NCBI RefSeq assembly: GCF_042767895.1
Contig: NC_091574.1
Coordinates: 35,879,369-35,894,368, forward strand
Length of the DNA stretch: 15,000 bases
Direction: 5' to 3'
Source of the DNA: Penaeus vannamei
Lineage: Eukaryota > Arthropoda > Malacostraca > Decapoda > Penaeidae
Position 1 is the first letter of the stretch, and each line of letters starts with the position of its first letter. The position numbers and the translations under genes are program-made. The notes beneath the pieces are model-generated. The model made no database searches. It had not been told where the DNA came from and saw only the letters and a program-made list of their open reading frames with translations. Below, in pieces: positions 1-7,599 of this stretch.

Positions 1-91
1 TCATCACATTCACTCTCTTTCTCTCCCTCTCTCATCACATTCATTCTCTTTCTCTCTCTCTAAGGTTGTCTTTCTGTATCATTCTCTCTCG

Positions 92-130
<39 letters not shown>

Positions 131-545
131 ATCACATTCACTCTCTCTCTCTCTCTCTCACTCTCTCATCACATTCACTCTCTTTCTCTCTCTCTCTCTC
201 TCCCGCTCTCATCACATTCACTCTCTCTCTCTCTCTCTCGCTCTGTCTCTTTCTGTTTGTCTGTTTATCTGGCTGTCTCTGTCTATCTGTCATTTTATTC
301 TTTTTTTCTCTCTCTCTTTCTTTCCTTTTCTCTCTTCCCGTCTCCATCATTCTACCCTCTGTCTCTCTCTTCTCTTTTTCTCTTTCCTTTCTCTCTCCCT
401 CTCCTAATCTCTCCATCATTCTACCCTCTGCCTCTCGCTCTCTCTTCCCTCTCTACCTCTCCTACTCTCTTCATCATTCTACCCTCTGCCTCTCTCTCTC
501 TTCCCTTTCGTTAACCTTCTGTCCTTCACTCTCCTTCATTTTACT
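1..545. repeat. (CT)n microsatellite with embedded ATCACATTCA and CATCATTCTACCCTCTG units
   Basis: The plus strand is almost pure pyrimidine, dominated by CT dinucleotides. Two short motifs interrupt it. ATCACATTCA occurs five times (starting at 3, 34, 131, 168 and 211), each followed by a CT run of varying length. The motif around CATCATTCTACCCTCTG occurs three times (near 344, 413 and 472). The tract is therefore a microsatellite amplified together with its interruptions, as expected from unequal exchange. It begins before the window. Long open frames here encode only Ser/Leu or Arg/Glu dipeptide runs and are not genes. Confidence 0.93.
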
Positions 546-1256
546 CTCTCCTACTCCCTCCCTTTCCTTTCCCCATCTCTCCCATCCTCTCTCCTCTCCC
601 CATCCTCTCTCCTCTCCCCCATTCTCTCCCTATCCCCCATCCTCCCCTCATTCTTCCCCTTCCCCAACCACTCTCTCCTTTCCCAGTCCTCTCCCTCTCC
701 CCAACCTATCTCTCCTTTCCCCTCTCCCCATCCCCTTCTTCCTCTCCCCATTCCTCCATCATCTCCTCTCCCCATCCTCCCTCCTCTCCCCATCCTCTTT
801 TCCTTCCTCCTCTCTCCCTCTCCCCCATCCTTCCCCCTCTCCCCAACCTCTCTTCTCTCCCCATCCTCCTCATTCCCCCATCCTTCCCCTCTCCCCCATC
901 CTCTTCTTCCTCTCCCCATCCTCCCCTCATCTCCCCATTCCCCCATCCTCTCTCCTCTCCCCCATCTCCATCCTCTCCCCTCTCCCCCATCTTCTCTCCC
1001 TCTCCCCAACCTCTCCTTTCTCTCCCCATCCTCCCCCATTCCCCATCTCTCCCCTCTCCCCATCTCCTCTCCCCAACCTCTCCTTTCTCTCCCCATCCTT
1101 CTCCCCTCTCCCCATCTTCCCCCTCTCCCCAACCTCTCCCCCATCCTCTCCCCTCTCCCCCATCCTCCCCCACCCCATTCCTCCAACCTCTCCCCCTCTC
1201 CCCCATTCCCCCCTCCCCTCCCTCTCCTCCATCCTCCCCCATCCTCCTCCCCCAGC
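546..1256. repeat. Polypyrimidine minisatellite-like array (CCCCATCCTC-type units)
   Basis: About 700 bp of nearly uninterrupted pyrimidine built from irregular units such as CTCTCCCCATCCTC and CTCTCCCCAACCTC. A is almost the only purine and falls at the same place in each unit. The period is short and variable, so copies are out of register. The minus strand reads as Gly/Arg/Glu-rich open frames, which are products of the repeat. The long homopurine/homopyrimidine tract could adopt triplex (H-DNA) structure; that is inferred from composition. Confidence 0.9.
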
Positions 1257-1365
1257 AGTCGTCATAATCACATGCAGATGAGATCAACTCCTACAAACAC
1301 TCTCGACCGAGGATTTGCCTGAGAATTTGCTTTTACTTTGATTTCGAGCGTCACTGACATAGAAG
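1257..1365. other. Unique spacer between pyrimidine and purine blocks
   Basis: A 109-bp stretch of normal complexity separates the CT-rich block on its left from the GA/GT-rich block on its right. It contains a small inverted repeat CTCG-AC-CGAG near 1306. I see no coding potential, RNA gene or mobile element. It would form the loop if the two flanking blocks, which are roughly reverse-complementary in composition, paired. Confidence 0.6.
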
Positions 1366-1850
1366 TAGGGGGGGTGGGGAAGTGGGGGGAGTGGGAGGTT
1401 GGGGGTTGGGGGGAGTGGGAGATGGGGGAGGTGGGGGGTTGGGGAGTGAGGGGTGGGGGAGTGGGGGTTGGGGAGAGGAGTGGGAGGTGGGGGAGGTGGG
1501 GAGTGGGGGAGTGGGAGGTGGGGAAGTGGGGGGTTGGGGTGTAGGAAGTGGGAGGAGTGGGGAAGGGGGTTAGGGGAGTGGGAGGAGGGAGGTGGGGTAA
1601 GGGGGGGTTGGGGGAGTGGGAAGTTGGAGGTTGGGGAGTGGGGGTTGGGGGTTGGGGAGTGGGGGGTTGGGGAGTGGGGGGTTGGGGAGTGGGGAGTGGG
1701 AGGAGGGAAGAGGGAGGAGTCGGAGGTGGGGGAGAGGAGTGGGAAGTGGGAGGTGGGGGAGAGGAGGGGAAGTGGGGGGTTGGGGAGTGGGAGGAGTGGG
1801 AGGTGGGAGGAGTGGGAGGTGGGGGAGAGGAGTAGGAAGGGAAGGATTTG
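1366..1850. repeat. G-rich GTGGGGAGTGGGGGTTGG-type minisatellite, G-quadruplex prone
   Basis: Dense short units built from GTGGGAGG, GTGGGGGA and GGGGTTGGGG, with runs of three to seven G every few bases on the plus strand. Many overlapping windows satisfy the usual four-G-tract pattern for intramolecular quadruplexes (established rule; formation itself not shown). Unit length is irregular, near 10 bp and its multiples. Open frames in both directions are Gly/Val/Trp/Glu-rich or Pro/Leu/Ser-rich repeat translations, not proteins. Confidence 0.9.
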
Positions 1851-2860
1851 GTAGAGAGGGGAGAGTGATTCTGGAAGGGGAAAGGGAGTGGTGGGGGAGT
1901 GGGAGTGGTGAGGGGAAGGAGGAGGGAGAGGGAGTAGAGGGGAAAGAGATTTTAAGAAAAGGGGTCATGGGGGAAGGAGAGGGAGGTAGGTGGGGAGAGG
2001 GGGGACTTAGGGAGGGATGGGGAGGAAGAAAGTAGAGGGAGAGGGAGTATGAAGGGAGTGGTGAGAGGGAGTGGGGAGAGAAGGGGATCAGAAGCTAAAG
2101 GGGAGATAGAGATATAGAAGATAAGAGAGACAAAAAGGAGGAGAATGGGAGGGAGGATAGGGAGAGGGAAGAAAGAGGAAGAGAGGATGGGAAGGGATGA
2201 AAGGAAGGGGAGGATGGGACGAAGGGGAAGGGAAGGGAGAAAGGAAGAGGAAAGGGTAGAAGAGAAAAGTAAAAAGGAGAGGGGAAGAGAATAAGGAGGA
2301 GAGAAAGGAAGGAGGGGGGAGGAAATAGAGGAGGAGGGAGGGAGGGAAAGGGAATGATTGGCAGGAGAGGAGGTGGAGGATGATAATGATGAGGAATAAG
2401 GGAGTGGAATAAAAGGAGGGATAGGAGAGAAAAGAGACGGATTGGGGAAAGGTGAGAAAGAAGAGGGAAAAAAAGGAGAGGCAAAGAGAGAACGAGGAAG
2501 GGGAAGAAGAGAGAAAAGAAAGGAATAAAAAAGAAAAAAAGAAGAAAGGCGAGAAATCGGAATTGCAGGAGGCGAGAGAGAAGATGGGGGGGTGATGGGA
2601 GGGAGGAAGGAAGAAGGAACGCAAGGAATAAAAAGGAGTTGGGGGGAAGGGGAAGGGGGAGAAGGAGAAAGGAAAAAAGAAAAGGAAGTTGGGTGTGTGG
2701 GCGGGGGAAGGAGGAGAAGGAAAAAGAAAAAAAAGGAAGTTGGGTGTGTGGGGGGAAGGAGGAGAAAGGAGAAAGAAAAAAAAAGAAGAAATGTGGGGGT
2801 GTGGGGTGTGGGGTGTGTTGGGGTGTGTGGGGGTAGGGGGAGAGGGGGGTAGGGGGGCGT
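1851..2860. repeat. Purine-rich (GA/GGA/GAAA) low-complexity tract
   Basis: About 1 kb of plus-strand purine, grading from G-rich to A-richer (GAGAAAAGAAAGG) and then to GTGTGGG units near 2690-2845. Two similar segments at about 2684-2725 and 2735-2775 both read AAGTTGGGTGTGTGG followed by G- and A-rich sequence, so a segment of about 50-55 bp is tandemly duplicated there. There is no gene. The long minus-strand frames are Ser/Phe/Leu/Pro-rich translations of the tract. Confidence 0.88.
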
Positions 2861-2985
2861 GAGAGGGGAAGAGCCCGTGGTGGCAGCTCAGCGCTCAGGA
2901 AACTCATTACGGAGCCACAAGAATGGAGGTCCGAGCGAGGCATTTTGAGCCACTCTTGATAAATGGGGAGTTTAATTGCGAGGCG
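2861..2985. other. Short unique island within the purine block
   Basis: About 125 bp of ordinary complexity (for example GTGGTGGCAGCTCAGCGCTC near 2878) interrupts the purine-rich DNA. It includes a small GAGCGCTGAGC-like imperfect dyad near 2886-2898. No stable open frame, RNA gene or transposon signature was recognised. It may be a remnant of the sequence in which the repeats expanded. Confidence 0.5.
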
Positions 2986-3134
2986 AGAGGGGGGCGGGGG
3001 AATTGGGGGGAGGGGGGATGGGGGAAGGGAGAAAGGGGGTAGGGGGATGGGGGAAGGGAAAGAGAGGGGGAGGGGGATGGGGGGAGGGGAAGGGAGATTG
3101 GGGAGGGGAAGGAGGGGGGAGAAAGGAGAGGGAT
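2986..3134. repeat. G-rich (GGGGGATGGGGGAAGGGA)-type repeat
   Basis: Tandem G-rich units of about 28-30 bp carrying GGGGGATGGGGG followed by AAGGGAAAG-like sequence, in about four recognisable copies. The tract lies directly left of the long inverted repeat. A shorter C-rich counterpart lies on the other side (about 3467-3512), so the mirror symmetry may extend outward from the palindrome. Quadruplex-prone by pattern. Confidence 0.8.
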
Positions 3135-3474
<340 letters not shown>

Positions 3475-3560
3475 CCCTCCCCCCCTCCCAATCCCTCTGC
3501 CCCCTTCCAGCTACTTAAGAAAGAAAAGGTGTCCTCTGTACACACACACATATATTTATT
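3475..3560. other. C-rich tail, short unique segment and (CA)n
   Basis: A C-rich run (to about 3512) mirrors the G-rich DNA left of the inverted repeat. It is followed by some 25 bp of unique sequence and a short CA repeat at about 3540-3550. The hexamer at 3555-3560 reads AATAAA on the minus strand, a few bases beyond the trinucleotide tail of the adjoining LINE. Whether that polyadenylation-like signal belongs to the element is unclear. Confidence 0.5.
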
Positions 3561-4131
3561 GTATCATCATCATCATCGCGGAGCTAACGCCGACGGGGGC
3601 GCATAGCCACGTCCACCCTTCGCTTGTACCTGCGAGGATCCCTCACGGCAAGACGCCAGGCAGGGACTCGGCCCATCTCAAGCTCCTCGCGACAGGTTTG
3701 ATCGATCTGCCCAAGCCACGACTTCCTGGGTCGTCCCACAGGCCGCCTCCATCCAGGGCTGTCTAGAACAGAGACAACCTGGTGGGCAGGATCATCCTGA
3801 GGGAAGCGAGCCTGGCGGCCATATAGCCTGAGTTGGCGATCACGGATTGTGCAGGTAACAGGTCCTGTGCCAGTCTCACGGTGCAACCGTTGACTGGACA
3901 CGTAGTCCCGCCAACAGTGCTCTATGATCCGGCGCAAGGACCTATTACAAAAGGCATCAAGACGACACTCCAAGGCACAGGATAACGTCCAGGTTTCACT
4001 ACCGTAGAGCAAAACTACCATTATCAGGGCCTTGAAGACACGTAGCTTGGTCCTTCTGCACAGGTGCCGGCATCTCCAAATACTCTTGTCGAGAGAGTTC
4101 ATGACCCCTGCTGCCAGGCCAATCCGTCTGC
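3561..4131 (-). mobile_element. 5'-truncated RTE-like non-LTR retrotransposon with 3' end preserved
   Basis: The minus strand encodes the C-terminal part of a non-LTR retrotransposon polyprotein. It ends at a TAG and, after only a few more bases, in a (GAT)n tail at about 3561-3577. Very short 3' UTRs ending in a simple trinucleotide-type repeat are characteristic of RTE-clade LINEs. Homology continues about ten codons upstream of the first Met, with in-frame RRIGLAAGV before MNSLDKS. It breaks at about 4131, where pyrimidine-rich DNA begins. The endonuclease and reverse transcriptase domains are absent, as expected of a 5'-truncated insertion made by target-primed reverse transcription. No target-site duplication was found. 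It is incapable of autonomous movement. Confidence 0.82.
3584..4102 (-). pseudogene. C-terminal fragment of RTE-like endonuclease/reverse transcriptase ORF (172 codons intact)
   Basis: This is the only long frame in the window with normal amino-acid composition and a recognisable family. Residues 31-38 are LLYGSETW, 89-95 RQLRLYG and 123-129 GRPRKSW. These are landmarks of the region downstream of the reverse transcriptase catalytic core in RTE/BovB-type LINEs, often annotated in animal genomes as craniofacial development protein 2-like. A conserved Cys/His/Trp pattern (C52, W64, H74) lies between them. The frame has no stop or frameshift over 172 codons, which suggests a fairly young insertion. 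One departure from my memory of the family is RLYGRQAR, where RLYGHxAR is usual. The catalytic domains are missing, so the product cannot support retrotransposition. The Met at 4102 is internal to the original protein and not a true start. Confidence 0.82.
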
Positions 4132-4433
4132 TGATTATTCATTTACACCATCCCTCTTCTCCCCTGTCTCTCCACTTAACTTCCTTCTCCTTTTCACTTT
4201 CTCCTCCCTTCCTTTCCCCTCAACTCGCTCTTCCTCTCCTTTCCACTTTCTCCCTATCACTATCCTTCTCCTTTCCCCTCCTCTCCCTCTCCTTTCCCTC
4301 CTCTCCCTCTCCTTTCCCTCCTCCCCCTCTCCTTTCCCCTCTTCTACCTCATCTTCCCCCTCTCCTCCTTCCCCTCCTCCTCCTCTCCTTCCTCCTCCTC
4401 CCTTCCTCTCCTTTTCCTCCTCTTCCTCTCATT
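4132..4433. repeat. Second polypyrimidine block (CTCCTTTCCC-type)
   Basis: About 300 bp of plus-strand pyrimidine with units such as CTCCTTTCCCCTCCTCTCC. It abuts the truncated end of the RTE-like element and precedes a unique spacer and a (GA)n block. Plus-strand open frames through it are Ser/Pro/Leu-rich repeat translations. Confidence 0.88.
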
Positions 4434-5094
<661 letters not shown>

Positions 5095-5960
5095 TGTATG
5101 TTACTTTTTTTCTTTCTCTTTATGTTACCTGATTTCCTGAATTTGTGTTTCTGTTCATTTATTTAACTATTTTAATTATTTATTCGTTATCCCGTACTTG
5201 AGTGAAATGTGTAAAAAAAAAAAATGGCTTTTAAATCTGGCGCTTTCTTTTTTTTTTTTCTTTCATTCAGTCTTTTAGCAAAGCGGAGAAGAAGGCGTAG
5301 ATTGTGCAGAAAGTACGGGTCTCCAGCGAACGCAATCTCACACATTTTACTCCTTTTCCTTTATTTTTTATTTTTCATTTTTATTTTTTTAAAGCTCGTA
5401 CTCTTTTCAAAATAAATGAAATATTTGACGGCTTTTCATACTTCGGGTAAGATATGAAAGGGGATATCATTACGAGTATAAATAGAGGGGAAAGCAGTAT
5501 AGAAGAATGTGAAAAGGCGGAAGAAAAAACGAGGGAAAGAGAAAGATCAAAAATACGTAAGAAATAAAGATCGGGGAAAAATATATGAGTAAGAATATAT
5601 AAAAAAAAACACCTCACGAAATCCCAGCAAAACAAAATTCCCGCCAAAAAGCAGGCCATCCTAACAGAACTATCCCCTCCCGACGCAAATACACGTAAGA
5701 GTGATAATGGAAAAACCCCGCGTCATTATAAACACCCTGGCATTTATCATTCCCAAGAACAGCTAAGACAAGGAATCTTCTTGCCGAAAGAAGATTGTTT
5801 AGGGACCTTGGGATCGTGTCAGCGTCTCTTTTCCGTGCGGAGGATGCATCTCCAGGGCGGTTATTGTTGCTCCGCGGAAGCTTGTCTCGAATGGAGCCAT
5901 TTTCCGATGAGGAACTCCGCCCGCTTGATGACGTCATCAAGAACTCGCTTAGCACTTTGC
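5095..5960. other. Unique AT-rich segment with no assured gene
   Basis: About 860 bp mostly free of tandem repeats, one of the largest single-copy-looking parts of the window. It includes an A12 run near 5213-5224, a T-rich run near 5250, and a more GC-rich part at about 5780-5950. Frames on both strands in the GC-rich part have normal-looking composition over 40-60 residues. One plus-strand frame contains EELRPLDDVIKNS just before T-rich DNA, but no family is recognised and there is no clear splice architecture. An 8-bp inverted pair CCCGTACT/AGTACGGG lies at about 5190 and 5311. A regulatory or partial-exon role is possible but unproven. Confidence 0.5.
5924..5941. promoter_or_regulatory. 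18-bp perfect palindrome with CRE core TGACGTCA
   Basis: CTTGATGACGTCATCAAG is its own reverse complement over all 18 bases. The central TGACGTCA (5929-5936) is the consensus cAMP response element bound by CREB/ATF bZIP dimers (established knowledge). A GC-box-like CCGCCC lies just upstream (about 5917-5922). It sits in the most GC-rich part of the unique segment. Function is inferred from the match; no transcript is defined nearby. Confidence 0.4.
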
Positions 5961-6330
5961 ATTTTTCTTTTTTTTTCTTCTTTTTACGCTTTCTCTGCGT
6001 TTTTTTTTTTTTATTCTGTATTCCCATTGCGCTTTCCCTTAAAATCCTTTCACTTTTTTTTGTTCACTTTGCGTCTATCTTTTGCTTATTCTTTTATGTA
6101 CTTTGTGATTTTTTTCTTTTTTTTACGCTTTCAGTGTGTGTTTTTTTTATTCTTAATTTATTCGGGTACTGTAGTCCCATTAGGTTTTTTCTTTTAATGT
6201 CTTTACTATTTTTGTTTACTTTGCATCTATCTTTTTGCTTCGTATTTTTCTTTCTTTTGTATCTACTTTGCGTTTTTTCTTCTTTTTCTTTCTCTCTCCT
6301 ATTTTCTTTGCGTTTTTCTACTCATCAGTG
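5961..6330. repeat. T-rich tract with a diverged tandem duplication of about 140-150 bp
   Basis: Long T runs alternate with recurring words. TTACGCTTTC followed by a TG-rich word and a T run starts near 5985 and again near 6123. TTTGCGTCTATCTTTTGCTT near 6068 recurs in altered form (TTTGCATCTATC) near 6221. CCCATT followed by T-rich DNA recurs near 6023 and 6176. A third partial copy of the TTTGCG word occurs near 6268 and 6309. The tract is therefore an old tandem duplication eroded by slippage. Hydrophobic open frames here are not genes. Confidence 0.6.
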
Positions 6331-6545
6331 TTTACTCTTATTCTTATTATTAACATTATCATTATCATCATTGTCGTTATCCTTGTTATTATCATCATTA
6401 TCATTCTTATCATTACTATTATCATTATTATTATTATCATCATCATTATTACAATTGCTACTATAATAGTCATCATTATCATCATTATTATTGTTATCAT
6501 TGACGTTATCATTATTGTTGTTGTTATCATTACTTCTTCTCTCAT
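6331..6545. repeat. Degenerate (ATT/ATC)n trinucleotide tract
   Basis: About 210 bp of ATT, ATC, GTT and CTT triplets in a common register, so the plus strand reads as Ile/Val runs and the minus strand as Met/Ile/Thr runs. It is a degenerated trinucleotide microsatellite and not coding. Confidence 0.88.
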
Positions 6546-7105
6546 ACCTGCTCTTTCACCTCCTCCTCCCCCTCCTCCTTTTAGTCCTCCTCCTCCTCCT
6601 CCTCCTCCACCTCCTCCCTCCTCCTTTTAGTCCTCCTCCTCCTCCCTCCTCCCCTCCTCCTGCACCTCCTCCCTCCACCTCCCTTCCTCCTCCTCCTCCT
6701 CCTCCTCCACCTACTCATTTTAGTCCTCCTCCTCCTCCTCCTCCTCCTGTATTACTACGACCACCTCCTCCTCCTTTTAGTCCTCTTCCTCCTCCTCTTC
6801 CCCTCCTCCTTTTAGTCCTCCTCCTCCTCCTCCTCCTCCACCTCCTCCTTTTAGTCCTCCCCCTCCTCCTCCTCCTGCACCTCCTCCTCCTCCTCCTCCT
6901 TTTAGTCCTCCTCCTTCTCCTCCACCTCCTCCTCCTCCTCCTTCTAGTCCTCTTCCTCCTCCTCCTCCTCCTCCTCCTTTAGTCCTCTTCCTCCTCCTCC
7001 TCCTCCTCCTCCCCCTCCTCTTTAGTCCTTCTCCTCCTCCTCCTCCTCCTCCTCCACCTGCTGTATTACTACGACCACCTCCTCCTCTTTATCCTCCTCT
7101 CCTAT
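6546..7105. repeat. (CCT)n trinucleotide block punctuated by TTTTAGTCCTC
   Basis: Runs of CCT triplets are interrupted about ten times, at irregular spacing of 30-90 bp, by TTTTAGTCCTC or close variants (for example near 6580, 6626, 6717, 6776, 6810, 6851, 6900, 6978 and 7020). The word TGTATTACTACGACCACC occurs twice, at about 6748 and 7062, some 314 bp apart, so a larger segment was also duplicated. Pro/Leu-rich frames are repeat translations. Confidence 0.9.
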
Positions 7106-7150
7106 CCATCAACATCCATACCCCCCCCCCCCACCCACCCTTATCGCTAA

Positions 7151-7202
7151 AAGCATTAGAGAAGGGAGAGAGCGAGAGAGAGCGAGAGGGATAGAGAGAG
7201 GG

Positions 7203-7257
<55 letters not shown>

Positions 7258-7270
7258 TGAGAGAGTGAGT

Positions 7271-7308
<38 letters not shown>

Positions 7309-7378
7309 CGAATAAGAGAGAGCGAGAGAGAGAGACGAATAAGAGAGAGAGAGAGACGAATAAGAGAGAGAGACGAAT

Positions 7379-7411
<33 letters not shown>

Positions 7412-7455
7412 GAATGAGAGAGACGAATAAGAGAGAGAGAGAGAGAGAGATGAGA
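7151..7455. repeat. (GA)n block with dispersed GACGAATRAGAG units
   Basis: Purine-rich GA repeat in which GACGAATAAGAGAG or GACGAATGAGAGAG recurs six times in the right half (about 7307-7430), separated by GA runs of unequal length. The left part lacks this unit. Ser/Leu frames on the minus strand are repeat translations. Confidence 0.92.
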
Positions 7456-7599
7456 TGAGATGCTCTGTAACCCATTTGGCCAAAAGCACTCGGATGCTGC
7501 AGCCTCTTTGTGCTCCGTCTGAGAGGCTCCTGGGATAGCTTGTGTGTTGTGCTTGAATTATTTCGATTACGTCTCGTGCTTGCAAAATGTTTCTTATTT
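7456..7599. other. Unique spacer with a 7-bp hairpin
   Basis: About 145 bp of single-copy-looking sequence between the GA block and the minisatellite. AGCCTCT (7501-7507) and AGAGGCT (7522-7528) form a 7-bp inverted repeat with a 14-base loop. There is no T-run after it, no RNA gene fold and no recognisable coding frame. Confidence 0.45.

Noticed and set aside
1366..1850. Telomeric or interstitial telomere-like repeat
   Set aside because: The G-rich units have variable length and GTGGGG/GGTTGGGG words. The arthropod telomere unit TTAGG is not tandemly repeated anywhere in the tract.
5614..6027. 137-codon minus-strand frame across the unique islet as a gene
   Set aside because: Its start lies in T-rich DNA, giving a Lys-rich N-terminus. 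The rest has no recognisable domain and overlaps an equally plausible plus-strand frame. I could not choose between them, so neither is called.
7501..7528. Hairpin as a transcription terminator or structured RNA
   Set aside because: The stem is only 7 bp with a 14-base loop, no T-run follows, and no transcribed unit is defined beside it.
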